Source: Candidatus Gastranaerophilales bacterium
GTDB taxonomy: Bacteria > Cyanobacteriota > Vampirovibrionia > Gastranaerophilales > Gastranaerophilaceae
Length of the DNA stretch: 50,038 bases
Direction: 5' to 3'
NCBI GenBank assembly: GCA_944324315.1
Contig: CALUVW010000015.1
Span: 1-50,038 of the forward strand
A program made the position numbers and the translations under genes. Of the stretch, positions 8,693 to 15,931 are shown in pieces (position 1 is the stretch's first letter; each line of letters opens with the position of its first letter). The notes under the pieces were generated by a model that was not told where the DNA came from, did no database searches, and was given only the letters and a program-made list of their open reading frames with translations.

Positions 8693-9196
8693 ATGACTTT
8701 AAGATGCATAGATGCAAAGATGCAAAGTCCTTATATATATAATACTAGTAATATACCTTGTTACTCATCTTGCCGTCTTCCACAAGGCAGCAGAAATTAT
8801 GCACTCTTTGACCAGAATAAAGTAGACTGCTTTGTTTCGCAAAAAGAAAATGCCCTGCCTTACCTTGCAGATATTTTAATTCATTCAAACAACGAGGCAG
8901 AGATTACAGAAACTTTGTACATTATTGACAGAATGGCAGATGAAGGCGTAAAAGGGATTGATAAAATGTATCCCGTTCTATCACGTTTCAACAATACAAC
9001 ATCCCCTAACATTCAGACATTTTTAGCAGGAATTTACAGAAAAACACAGGTTCCTGACGCCTTTGGTCCTCTTGTAAAAATGTTAATCCAAAATTCACTG
9101 CGCCCGCAAACATCTAATTTTGATCCTAATGAAGAAATCGGAGGAGCAATACTGGCTTACATTTCAGACCGTTTCAGAAACAAGCCGCAAAGATGA
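8693..9196 (+). CDS. Hypothetical helical protein, 167 aa
   Basis: The family is not recognised. After a tyrosine- and cysteine-containing N-terminus (about 1-35) the chain looks like consecutive short helices (ENALPYLADILIHS, EAEITETLYIIDRMADEGVKG, NIQTFLAGIYRK, FGPLVKMLIQNSL). That pattern is typical of HEAT- or armadillo-like alpha solenoids, but this is only a resemblance. It lies 13 bases after the membrane-protein gene with its own AAAAGGAG ribosome site, so it is the third member of the riboswitch-led cluster. No membrane segment or signal peptide is seen. Confidence 0.75.
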   Translation: MTLRCIDAKMQSPYIYNTSNIPCYSSCRLPQGSRNYALFDQNKVDCFVSQKENALPYLADILIHSNNEAEITETLYIIDRMADEGVKGIDKMYPVLSRFNNTTSPNIQTFLAGIYRKTQVPDAFGPLVKMLIQNSLRPQTSNFDPNEEIGGAILAYISDRFRNKPQR

Positions 9197-9266
9197 CATG
9201 TTACAATTTCTTAACATGATGTGTAACATGATTAAAGTTTTAAAACCCATGTGTCGATAACATGAT
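9197..9266 (+). promoter_or_regulatory. Repeated TAACATGAT sites and a CATGTTAC/GTAACATG hairpin
   Basis: TAACATGAT occurs three times (9212, 9224 and 9258) in the 108 bases before the gene at 9305. CATGTTAC (9197-9204) can also pair with GTAACATG (9223-9230). They could be operator sites for a regulator or a hairpin that ends the riboswitch transcript. No T-run follows, so a regulator site seems more likely. This is inference from repetition only. Confidence 0.35.
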
Positions 9267-9304
9267 TACAAGTACTAAATAAAACGAAAGGAAGATCGAC
9301 AACA

Positions 9305-10459
9305 ATGGGAATGGCAGCATCACAAGCTAGATTTCTAGGTTTGACAGCCAGGAAAACCAATGTTGAATTTGAAGGTCAACAGATTAACCAACAAAGAACA
9401 ACATTGTCTAACCAGTCTGCTAACTACTACAACGATTTGTTGGGTATGTCAGTACCGGTTCCGCCGTCTGTCGATGATTACACAAAGACTGTGTATACTT
9501 TCGAGGATGGAGCTTTAACAAACCAGATTACCGCAATGATTGCTCAGGGGGACGGAACTTATACGGTAAGTTATCTGAGACAATGGAAGGATGATTTTGC
9601 AGTTGTTTCTGCAACAACAAGTATTGTTAATACTCCGGATAAAGAAAACGGTCCGTTCTATGTCGGCTCTACAAAATTAAGGGATATGTCGGATGCAATT
9701 ACTTATGACATAGATGGTACTACAGCTTATTATAATTCTGAAGATCAAAAATATTATACAGATCCGAATTTTACTGCAGGAACTGAAGTTGATACAACAG
9801 ATAAAACGGTTAAACTAAACAGTGAAGATGAATACTTAAAAACTCTTTCTCCTGATCAAATTGTAAATCTGCAGAAAGAAGAAGAACAATATTTATCTCT
9901 GCTTGAAGAAAAATACGGTACGGGTAACTATCTTGTAAGATACGTTAAAGACACTACAACAGGAGAATACAATCCGTATTTTTATAAACTTTCGGATTTA
10001 CAGACAGCTAACTATGATAATAACGGTAACTCTCAATCAAATATTAACTGTTATAAAATAGGAAGCGAAACAAAATCCGAAGAAGTGAAAGCCTCCACCG
10101 GCTGCAAGATAGAAAAAGACAGTTCAGGTCGTTATATTAATATAACAATACCTCAGTATGATGAGTCAGGCAATCCGATTGCAGATACAGGTGTAACTTA
10201 TGCACTCACAACATCTACAGTTACCGATCAGGATGCATACGATGATGCTATGAACCAGTATGAGTTTGAAAAATATGAATATGATCAAACAATACAAGAA
10301 ATTAACGCAAAAATAGAAATAGTTCAGGCTCAGGACAAAAACCTTGAACTGAGACTAAAACAACTCGATACAGAACAAGATGCTATTTCAACAGAAATGG
10401 ACGCTGTTCAAAAAGTTATTGAAAAAAACACAGAATCAACATTCAAAACATTCGGGTAG
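9305..10459 (+). CDS. MGMAASQAR-type protein with terminal helices and variable middle
   Basis: The N-terminus (MGMAASQARFLGLTARKTNV) is predicted helix and matches the product of 23810-25495. The C-terminus of both is a coiled coil ending in KNTESTFKTFG or KNIEKSFKRYNA. Between them lies a divergent, Thr/Asp/Asn/Tyr-rich region (about residues 60-310) that looks like a beta-rich domain. Two conserved terminal helices around a variable centre is the architecture of flagellin and hook-associated proteins, but no flagellin motif is present and no flagellar gene is nearby. No Sec signal peptide is seen, so export by a type III-like or unknown route is possible. I recognise the start as common in Gastranaerophilales, function unknown. 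The ribosome site is GAAAGGAAG. Confidence 0.8.
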   Translation: MGMAASQARFLGLTARKTNVEFEGQQINQQRTTLSNQSANYYNDLLGMSVPVPPSVDDYTKTVYTFEDGALTNQITAMIAQGDGTYTVSYLRQWKDDFAVVSATTSIVNTPDKENGPFYVGSTKLRDMSDAITYDIDGTTAYYNSEDQKYYTDPNFTAGTEVDTTDKTVKLNSEDEYLKTLSPDQIVNLQKEEEQYLSLLEEKYGTGNYLVRYVKDTTTGEYNPYFYKLSDLQTANYDNNGNSQSNINCYKIGSETKSEEVKASTGCKIEKDSSGRYINITIPQYDESGNPIADTGVTYALTTSTVTDQDAYDDAMNQYEFEKYEYDQTIQEINAKIEIVQAQDKNLELRLKQLDTEQDAISTEMDAVQKVIEKNTESTFKTFG

Positions 10460-10559
10460 GAACGTAGCCGTTCCAACCGCCACATAAGGCTTTGTGAAAT
10501 TTTTCAAAGTCTGAACTAAAAATAAAAATTTTCCTTTCCCTTTTTCCTATTGATTTTCC

Positions 10560-10590
10560 AACGACAAGCACAAAGTTTGTCGTTTTTTTT
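10560..10590 (+). terminator. Rho-independent terminator
   Basis: AACGACAA pairs with TTGTCGTT across a short loop and is followed by eight T. It lies 100 bases after the stop of the gene at 9305-10459 and is its likely end. Confidence 0.8.
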
Positions 10591-10660
10591 AGCGTGCCGC
10601 TGCACCGCTCTTACAGAGTTTTGTAAAAACTTTCAAGGTCAAACCTAAAGATTTATTATT

Positions 10661-10690
10661 GTTATCCTGAACTTGTTTCAGTATCTCATA
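10661..10690. repeat. Dispersed CTGAACTTGTTTCAG repeat (family C), copy
   Basis: ATCCTGAACTTGTTTCAGTA is one half of the inverted pair seen complete at 12299-12360 and inside 30835-31056. Related fragments lie at 32004, 45585 and 47893. The type is widespread in unrelated bacterial genomes as a non-coding dispersed repeat. Confidence 0.65.
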
Positions 10691-10780
10691 CCTGTTTGCT
10701 AATTTGACCAGAATAATATATAAGTCAGATGCTAGAAATTTAAACAAAATTTTAAAGATTTTTATGTTAAAATACTTTAT

Positions 10781-11635
10781 ATGAGTTTTTATGAAAAATA
10801 TTTGAAAATTTTGGGGCTTGTAAAAGAGGAGATAGAGCAGGTTTCAAAAGGTGTAAACTCTGATATTGATGTTGAAGAACCTTTAAAAACAAAGATTTTG
10901 ACTTTGTTAAATGCCCCTTCAAAGCATATCAGACCGCTTGTATCATTTTTATTTTTAAAAGCATCCGGTGTAGATATTGATGAAAAACAGATTTTACTCC
11001 AAACTACCATTGAGATTATACATAATGCGTCATTAATACATGATGATGTAATTGATGAAAGCACAATAAGAAGGAATACCCCAACTTTAAACAATGATTT
11101 TGGGAACAAACTGGCCGTAATTTCAGGAGATTATCTGCTTTCAATTGCGTTAAAAAATCTTGTAAAACTTAATTCTTTTCCGCTTATTGAGATGTTTTCA
11201 GAAACTCTGGCTTCAATGGCGAACGGTGAAATAAATCAACAGTTTTACAAATATAAAATTCCGACACTTGATGAATATTTGAAAAAGACTGAACAAAAAA
11301 CCTCAAAACTTTTTGAAACCGCAATTTGCGGCAGTTTGTTAATTGCAAACTCTTCAAGGGACGGTCAAAAATTTGCAAGAAATTTTGGCACGGCTTTTCA
11401 GATAAGAGATGATATTCTTAATATAAAAACGACTAAATCTGATATAAAAGAAGGGATATATACGGCACCGGTAATTTTTTCAGGCAGTATTGAAAATTGT
11501 GAAAACGGGATTGAAAAAACTCGTATTTTGTTAAATAATTACATTGATAAAGCTTCTAAAGAAATACAATCTCTGGAAGATAATAAATATAAAAATGCAT
11601 TGAAAGAGCTTTTAGGACTAATTGCAAATGAATAA
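10781..11635 (+). CDS. Polyprenyl diphosphate synthase (IspA/IspB family), short
   Basis: This trans-isoprenyl diphosphate synthase makes linear prenyl diphosphates from IPP and an allylic primer for carrier lipids or quinones. The first aspartate-rich motif is intact (LIHDDVIDESTIRRNTPT, about residues 86-103), as is GDYLLSIAL. The second motif reads RDDILN, with Asn in place of the last Asp, and the following loop is shortened. At 284 residues it is about 30-40 shorter than typical family members. No ribosome site precedes the ATG; TGTTAAAAT ends seven bases upstream, so the mRNA may be leaderless. It overlaps the signal peptidase gene by 8 bases. Chain length cannot be judged from this. 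Confidence 0.88.
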   Translation: MSFYEKYLKILGLVKEEIEQVSKGVNSDIDVEEPLKTKILTLLNAPSKHIRPLVSFLFLKASGVDIDEKQILLQTTIEIIHNASLIHDDVIDESTIRRNTPTLNNDFGNKLAVISGDYLLSIALKNLVKLNSFPLIEMFSETLASMANGEINQQFYKYKIPTLDEYLKKTEQKTSKLFETAICGSLLIANSSRDGQKFARNFGTAFQIRDDILNIKTTKSDIKEGIYTAPVIFSGSIENCENGIEKTRILLNNYIDKASKEIQSLEDNKYKNALKELLGLIANE

Positions 11636-12275
11636 AATAAAAGAATTGATAAAAAAAATCAAAGATAATTATCTGAAGATTAATCCAATGGTCAGAGAGA
11701 CAATAGAAACAGTTGTATTTGTTGTCGTAATGGTTATTATAATAAGATTTTTCATAGGAGAAATACGTTGGATACCTTCAGCTTCAATGCATCCAACCTT
11801 ATTAGAAGGTGATAGAATTGTAGTAGAGAGATTTTCTCGTTTTTATACAACACCTGAACGCGGAGATATAATGGTATTTTATCCTCCTTTTGAAAAATTG
11901 CCGAATACTCCTTGGAGAGTATTTTCGCGCCTGACAGGTTTTTTCTGTAAAGATGTTGCGTATATTAAACGTGTTATCGGAATGCCGGGGGACAAATTTG
12001 AGTTAAAAACTGATAAAAACGGAAAAAGTACGGTCTATATAAATGATAAACCGCTTGATGAACATTATATTCAATCAGAATATTACGAAAAACCGTGTAC
12101 AAAGGATATGATTTGCGGGCCTGTGATAATTCCTGAGCATCAATATCTAATGATGGGCGATAATAGAGGAAACTCCTATGACAGCCGGTGGTGGGGCTTT
12201 TTACCCGAGGACAGATTTGTCGGTCGTGCTGTATTTTTATTTTGGCCGTTTAACAGAGTAAAAGTATTTAAGTAA
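11628..12275 (+). CDS. lepB: Signal peptidase I
   Basis: This membrane serine protease removes Sec and Tat signal peptides outside the inner membrane. One N-terminal membrane helix (about 26-43) precedes the catalytic serine in IPSASMHPTL (Ser53) and the catalytic lysine in YIKRVIGMPGD (Lys114). The conserved MMGDNRGNSYDSRWWGF and the C-terminal hydrophobic strand are present. I chose ATG 11628 over the in-frame TTG at 11622 because AGGA lies about ten bases upstream and because ATGAATAA overlaps the stop of the previous gene, a usual coupling arrangement. At 215 residues it is a single-helix, Gram-positive or cyanobacterial-like form. Confidence 0.95.
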   Translation: MNKIKELIKKIKDNYLKINPMVRETIETVVFVVVMVIIIRFFIGEIRWIPSASMHPTLLEGDRIVVERFSRFYTTPERGDIMVFYPPFEKLPNTPWRVFSRLTGFFCKDVAYIKRVIGMPGDKFELKTDKNGKSTVYINDKPLDEHYIQSEYYEKPCTKDMICGPVIIPEHQYLMMGDNRGNSYDSRWWGFLPEDRFVGRAVFLFWPFNRVKVFK

Positions 12276-12298
12276 CATGGCCTAAAATGTTATCTATA

Positions 12299-12360
12299 TG
12301 TCATTCCGAATTTGTTTCAGAATCTTTTTGAGAACCTGAAATAAATTCAAAATGACAAAA
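12299..12360. repeat. Dispersed family C repeat, complete inverted pair
   Basis: GTCATTCCGAATTTGTTTCAG and AACCTGAAATAAATTCAAAATGAC face each other and can form a hairpin just after the signal peptidase gene. It may also slow the convergent transcript, but no T-run is present. It is the same family as the copies at 10661, 30880-31013, 32004, 45585 and 47893. Confidence 0.7.
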
Positions 12361-12399
12361 TTTTTATGCGATGAGTTTTATTAAAAATTTATTTACAAC

Positions 12400-12786
12400 C
12401 TACATCAACATATGATAATACTTCATATAATCAGCCATAATTTGCGAGCTCGTTGCATTTGCAACAGTTGCTTTTATATCTTGCTGTTTGTCATTTTCGG
12501 TTGACTGCTGGATTTTGTTAGTCTCTTTGTTATCCGGCTGGTTTTGCTGAATTTTTTCTTGCTGTTGTAATTCATTTACATATTGTTCTACAGCAAGTTG
12601 AATTTCCTGCAATCTTGCTCTGTCGCCGGCGTAAGAACCCGTTGATTCAATACCGTTTTCGGCAAACTCTTTAAGAATTTCAGACCATTCATTATAATTT
12701 GTGACAGATGTTCCTTGCGCCTGCGCAGCTGCCTGCGCTTTTCTTAATTCATCTTCTGAGTCTATACCGTCTACTCTTATTGCCAT
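12400..12786 (-). CDS. Hypothetical glutamine-rich protein, 128 aa
   Basis: The family is not recognised. The N-terminal half is helical and Ala/Gln-rich (DELRKAQAAAQAQGTSVTNY, then EWSEILKEFAENGIES). A Gln/Asn/Asp-rich low-complexity stretch follows (about 75-105), and the tail ends in a tyrosine/methionine-rich MADYMKYYHMLM. There is no signal peptide or membrane segment. A strong ribosome site, AAGGAGATAGCTT, precedes the ATG, which supports the frame. It stands alone between the signal peptidase gene (convergent) and an XRE regulator on the same strand. Low-complexity composition makes homology calls unreliable. Confidence 0.7.
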   Translation of the reverse strand: MAIRVDGIDSEDELRKAQAAAQAQGTSVTNYNEWSEILKEFAENGIESTGSYAGDRARLQEIQLAVEQYVNELQQQEKIQQNQPDNKETNKIQQSTENDKQQDIKATVANATSSQIMADYMKYYHMLM

Positions 12787-12810
12787 AAGCTATCTCCTTG
12801 TGTTGCCTGT

Positions 12811-12827
12811 CTCCCTTTATAAGGGAG
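12811..12827. repeat. Short palindrome CTCCCTTTATAAGGGAG
   Basis: A compact palindrome with 7-base arms (CTCCCTT/AAGGGAG) lies 25 bases upstream of the 12786 start codon, on its mRNA leader side. The same core in the form CCCTTATTAGGG/CCCTAATAAGGG recurs at 47930-48014, so it may be a dispersed element. Confidence 0.5.
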
Positions 12828-12945
12828 AGGATCTTTTGCGGCGGAGGGATTTTATTAACCGACAAATTGTAAACCTCCATATATATTAAGTATATTATTC
12901 CCGCAGGATTTCAGAAAATAAAAAATCCGTAAAAAAAGTTAACAA

Positions 12946-13164
12946 TTATAACTTAAAATTCAATAATTCGGAAATGGTCATATTTAAGGCTTCGGCTATT
13001 TGTAAAAGATTGGTATATCTTATATCAGCGTTACCTCGTTCAATTTCGCTGATAGTTCTTCTTGATACCATTGATTTTTCTTCCAGATCTTCCTGACTCA
13101 GACCGTTTTTAAGCCTTTCATACCTTATTTTTTGTCCCAGCTGGAGCAGTCTTTCATCTTTCAT
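12946..13164 (-). CDS. XRE-family helix-turn-helix regulator, 72 aa
   Basis: This is a minimal single-domain Cro/CI-type DNA-binding protein. The helix-turn-helix is clear at about residues 20-45 (LSQEDLEEKSMVSRRTISEIERGNADI), followed by the usual last helices (YTNLLQIAEALNMTISELL). No sensor or oligomerisation domain is attached. AGGA lies about eight bases before the ATG. It is divergent from a pilin-like gene across 102 bases that contain a 22-base palindrome at 13206-13227. An identical arrangement, another XRE gene divergent from another pilin-like gene, is found at 44488-45584. Control of the neighbouring pilin and of itself is a reasonable inference. Confidence 0.88.
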   Translation of the reverse strand: MKDERLLQLGQKIRYERLKNGLSQEDLEEKSMVSRRTISEIERGNADIRYTNLLQIAEALNMTISELLNFKL

Positions 13165-13205
13165 ATAAAAATCCTATACTATTGACAAATATATAAAAAT
13201 GTTAA

Positions 13206-13227
13206 ATAATGTGTATATAGACATTAT
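13206..13227. promoter_or_regulatory. Palindromic candidate operator
   Basis: ATAATGT (13206-13212) and ACATTAT (13221-13227) are perfect 7-base inverted arms around GTATATAG. The right arm overlaps TATAAT (13225-13230), a likely -10 box for the pilin-like gene. The site lies between the divergent XRE regulator and that gene. Repressor binding is inferred from position and symmetry. Confidence 0.5.
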
Positions 13228-13266
13228 AATGTTCAAATACGCATAAATATTCATAAGGAGCGAGAT

Positions 13267-13989
13267 ATGAAAAGAGGTTTTACATTAGCGGAAGTTTTGA
13301 TAACGTTGGGGATTATTGGTGTTGTAGCCGCTATGACAATGCCATCATTAATTGCGAATTACAAAGTGAAACAGACTGTTACTCAGTTAAAAAAAATAAA
13401 TTCTACTTTGCAAAATGCATTTATGTATATGAGAACAACTGAATTTAGCGGAGCAGATGTAAATAATTGGGAATTCATGAGTGAAGATGAATTTAACAGA
13501 AAATTTGCTCAAAATTTAAAAGTGGTGGAAGTTTGCGATAAAGGCAATTCTGATAAGTGTTTTAATGATATAGAATATACAAATTTGAATGGCTCTCCAA
13601 ATGAACTTAAATTTAAAAAAATGCCCGGTATGGTTCTGGGTGATGGTACAGTTTTGGCTACAAGCTGGTTAGTTGATACAAGTCCAACGCATGCTGCCCT
13701 TTATGACAATTACGGACAAATATTTGTAGATATTAATGGACCTAAAGCTCCAAATGTATTAGGGAAAGATGTGTTTTCATTTATTATAGAGAAGGATAAA
13801 CTTGTAGCACGCGGCACACAAACCGATAATTCAAAGTATTCATCATTAAACGGTGCCTCTTACTGTTCTGTGGAAAGCGGAGTCGGGCACAACGGACTTG
13901 GATGTACGGCGTGGGTTATCTATAATGAAAACATGGATTATTTGAAATGCGAGGGGTTGGACTGGCATGACAAAACACATTGCGATTGA
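13267..13989 (+). CDS. Type IV pilin-like protein (prepilin N-terminus)
   Basis: The start MKRGFTLAEVLITLGIIGVV is a class III prepilin signal: a short basic leader, Gly before Phe at the cleavage site, Glu at +5 and a long hydrophobic helix. The 240-residue product has a globular C-terminal domain with cysteines (about residues 90-100 and 200-240) and the segment IFVDINGPKAPNVLGKDVFSF. That segment recurs in the two other pilin-like genes at 44823 and 47954 (DING..GPN..G.D.F.F). AAGGAG stands seven bases before the ATG. It may be a minor pilin, a pseudopilin or another surface protein processed by PilD. It is divergent from an XRE regulator. Confidence 0.85.
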   Translation: MKRGFTLAEVLITLGIIGVVAAMTMPSLIANYKVKQTVTQLKKINSTLQNAFMYMRTTEFSGADVNNWEFMSEDEFNRKFAQNLKVVEVCDKGNSDKCFNDIEYTNLNGSPNELKFKKMPGMVLGDGTVLATSWLVDTSPTHAALYDNYGQIFVDINGPKAPNVLGKDVFSFIIEKDKLVARGTQTDNSKYSSLNGASYCSVESGVGHNGLGCTAWVIYNENMDYLKCEGLDWHDKTHCD

Positions 13990-14166
13990 TTTTGTTTAAT
14001 TAAAAATTAGAGTAATTAAAAATGTTAAGAAAAATTTACAAAACTCTGAAAAGTTGCAAAAATAATATATTTTGAACACCGTGGCAAATATTGAAACTGT
14101 GCCTTTATTAAAAAAACAGCTTAATTTCTCTTGCTTTTGTTTTTAAACAAAAACATGTCAAACCGC

Positions 14167-14194
14167 TTGCAAATGAATATTTTCCAAGTATGAT
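14167..14194 (+). promoter_or_regulatory. Probable sigma-70 promoter of the infA-ribosomal operon
   Basis: TTGCAA (14167-14172) and TATGAT (14189-14194) are separated by 16 bases. Transcription would begin just before a small hairpin, ACGCCTAAAATAGGTGT (14201-14217), 30 bases ahead of the infA start codon. Confidence 0.55.
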
Positions 14195-14246
14195 AATTAT
14201 AACGCCTAAAATAGGTGTATCATGTACAGCCGAAAAAGAGGAATAT

Positions 14247-14462
14247 ATGTCAAAAGACGTAATAGAACTAGAAGGTACAATACTTGAAGCTATGCCTAAC
14301 GCAATGTTTCGTGTAAAGCTTGAAAATGACCACGAAATTCTTGCGCATATCTCGGGTAAAATCAGAAAGAATTTCATAAGAATTTTGCCGGGCGACAAAG
14401 TTAAAGTTGAAATGACACCTTACGATTTATCAAGAGGCCGCATTACCTTCAGACTAAAATAG
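14247..14462 (+). CDS. infA: Translation initiation factor IF-1
   Basis: IF-1 binds the 30S A site and assists IF-2 and IF-3 during initiation. The 71-residue product is a single S1/OB-fold domain with the family's typical sequence ([20 protein letters not shown], then [19 protein letters not shown] and [14 protein letters not shown]). The frame is open further upstream to an ATG at 14190, but ATG 14247 follows AAAGAGGA and gives exactly the normal IF-1 N-terminus, so it is chosen. infA then rpmJ, rpsM, rpsK, rpsD, rpoA, rplQ is the usual bacterial order. Here secY, adk and map are not in front of it; a promoter is. Confidence 0.97.
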   Translation: MSKDVIELEGTILEAMPNAMFRVKLENDHEILAHISGKIRKNFIRILPGDKVKVEMTPYDLSRGRITFRLK

Positions 14463-14493
14463 AAATGTACAATAAAAATAAAGGAAAGAAAAA

Positions 14494-14607
14494 ATGAAAG
14501 TCAGATCATCAGTAAAACCAATGTGCGATAAATGCAAATGTATTAAAAGAAAAGGCAGAATCGCAGTAATTTGTGAAAACCCTAAACATAAACAAAGACA
14601 GGGCTGA
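14494..14607 (+). CDS. rpmJ: 50S ribosomal protein L36
   Basis: This 37-residue protein begins [20 protein letters not shown] and ends NPKHKQRQG. It carries the C-x2-C-x12-C-x4-H zinc pattern of the zinc-binding form of L36 (Cys11, Cys14, Cys27, His32). It sits 31 bases after infA behind AAGGAAAG and is followed by TGA, which also shows that TGA is read as stop here. It is in the conserved position between infA and rpsM. Confidence 0.95.
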   Translation: MKVRSSVKPMCDKCKCIKRKGRIAVICENPKHKQRQG

Positions 14608-14925
14608 TTTTTGCGTAGAGTGGGTGAACGCAAGTGAACGAACTCGAAAAAGCGCGAAACGGAATGAGCGAAAATTTTATGTAATAAAATGAAGCGAATG
14701 GCAGTGTAGCGTGAAGCAATAAATCAGAGCAATTGTGAACAAGTCGAATTGACGGACGTAATCAGTCAATGGTGAGGAAGTATTTAAGCCTCATACACAA
14801 AAAAATCTAACAACAAGCGGGGCGGAATAAGGGAACCGTGTTAAAAGATGAAAGGCATCGCAATAATAAAAGAGGCGCCGAGTAAAAGATAACAAACCCT
14901 GACCCGCACCAAAATCCAAGAAAAG
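14608..14925. repeat. Long structured spacer between rpmJ and rpsM
   Basis: This 331-base gap is unusual inside a ribosomal operon. It contains several potential stems: CTGATTTTTGC (14604-14614) with GCAATAAATCAG (about 14717-14728), ATTTTAT/ATAAAAT, TTGAC/GTCAA and TGAGG/CCTCA. It ends in ACCAAAATCCAAGA, which resembles the ends of family A elements at 15311 and 17785 (TAATCCAAGA). It is probably one or two diverged elements of that family. A ribosomal-protein binding leader is the alternative. No credible gene is seen. Confidence 0.55.
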
Positions 14926-14938
14926 GAGAAAATTAAAA

Positions 14939-15310
14939 ATGGCAAGACTATCAGGGGTAGATTTACCTCGTAACAAAAGAATGGAAGTAGCATTAACCTA
15001 TATTTACGGAATAGGACCTACAAGAGCAAAAAAAATTCTTGAAGCTACTAAAATCTCACCGGATTTGAGAACAGACGATTTAACAGATGAAGATATTAAA
15101 CTATTAAGAAACGAATTGGCTAACTACCACATCGAAGGTGACCTGCGCCGTGAAGTTTCATTACACATCAAACGTCTTCAGGAAATCGGTTCTTACAGAG
15201 GGTTAAGACATAAGCGCAACCTCCCATGCCGCGGTCAAAGAACAAAAACAAACGCAAGAACAAGACGCGGTAAAAAAGGCTTAGCAATCACTAAGAAGAA
15301 AACAGTATAG
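14939..15310 (+). CDS. rpsM: 30S ribosomal protein S13
   Basis: This protein of the 30S head contacts the 50S subunit and the P-site tRNA. The 123 residues show the family start ([20 protein letters not shown]), the helix-hairpin-helix [14 protein letters not shown] and the basic tail [20 protein letters not shown]. Length and sequence are ordinary. The ATG follows AAAAGGAGAAAATTAAAA. Its stop codon TAG is also the first part of a repeat element that recurs after rpoA (see 15311-15499). Confidence 0.98.
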   Translation: MARLSGVDLPRNKRMEVALTYIYGIGPTRAKKILEATKISPDLRTDDLTDEDIKLLRNELANYHIEGDLRREVSLHIKRLQEIGSYRGLRHKRNLPCRGQRTKTNARTRRGKKGLAITKKKTV

Positions 15311-15499
15311 CGGATTTTGGTAAGTGCGCCGTGTGAGCTTAAGCGAGCCGTTAAATACGAATTAAATTGGTATAATTTCAACAGCGAGCGACAACAAAGC
15401 GAATCCGGCACGTCCTAACGAGAAACTTAATGTAACGGAATAAATTTGTAAAATTTATGTAGTGGAATGAAAAGTTTCGAGTTGCCAATAATCCAAGAC
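15311..15499. repeat. Palindromic spacer element, family A copy 1 (rpsM-rpsK)
   Basis: This element is about 190 bp and closely matches the rpoA-rplQ spacer at 17785-17977. Identity begins at ATAGCGGATTTTGG, which includes the rpsM stop codon, and ends at TAATCCAAGACA. Its ends are inverted (GGATTTTGG against CCAATAATCC), and inside lie GAAACTT/AAGTTTC and ATAAATTT/AAATTTAT stems. The central region (about 15353-15390) differs most between copies. It looks like a small non-coding mobile or processed element tolerated within the operon. Confidence 0.75.
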
Positions 15500-15544
15500 A
15501 AAATGAAAATTCAAAATAACAAAAAAAATAAAGGAAAGTAGAAA

Positions 15545-15931
15545 ATGGCAAGACCAGTAAAAACTAAGAAAAAAGAAAAAAAGAACGTATTGCAGGGTGT
15601 TGTACACATTCAATCAACATTTAACAATACAATCGTAACTTCAACAGATACTCAGGGTAATGCTATTGCCTGGGCAACAGCAGGTGCAACAGGTTTTAAA
15701 GGCGCAAGAAAAGGAACTCCTTTTGCAGCTCAATCTGCAGCTGAACTTGTAGCTAAAAAATCAATCGACCAGGGTATGAAAAAAGTTGAAGTTCACATCA
15801 AAGGACCGGGTTCAGGCAGAGAAACTGCAATCCGCGCAATTCAAGCTGCAGGTTTAGAAATTACATTGATTAAAGATGTAACACCTATCCCGCACAATGG
15901 ATGCCGCCCGCCGAAAAAACGTAGAGTATAA
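15545..15931 (+). CDS. rpsK: 30S ribosomal protein S11
   Basis: This protein of the 30S platform lies near the mRNA exit. The 128 residues include the conserved [20 protein letters not shown], the SAAELVAKK region and the C-terminal signature [17 protein letters not shown]. Length is normal. The ribosome site is AAAGGAAAG. It is separated from rpsM by a 234-base spacer with a family A element and from rpsD by a family B hairpin, whereas in most bacteria these genes are nearly contiguous. Confidence 0.98.
   Translation: MARPVKTKKKEKKNVLQGVVHIQSTFNNTIVTSTDTQGNAIAWATAGATGFKGARKGTPFAAQSAAELVAKKSIDQGMKKVEVHIKGPGSGRETAIRAIQAAGLEITLIKDVTPIPHNGCRPPKKRRV

Larger units (their letters stand above)
10460..10780. 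other. Intergenic stretch, 321 bp: terminator, repeat copy, extended -10
   Basis: This gap holds a terminator (10560-10590) and one copy of the CCTGAACTTGTTTCA repeat (10661-10690). An extended -10 sequence, TGTTAAAAT (10765-10773), ends seven bases before the next start codon. No open frame with a ribosome site is seen. Confidence 0.6.

Noticed and set aside
9305-10459. A true flagellin
   Set aside because: Only the general layout fits; the conserved flagellin D0/D1 residues and any flagellar genes nearby are missing.
14190-14246. Longer start for infA at ATG 14190
   Set aside because: It would overlap the promoter -10 box and add 19 residues not found in IF-1; ATG 14247 has a good ribosome site.
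14791-14976. A minus-strand frame in the rpmJ-rpsM spacer
   Set aside because: It crosses into rpsM antisense and lies in the palindromic spacer; no ribosome site.
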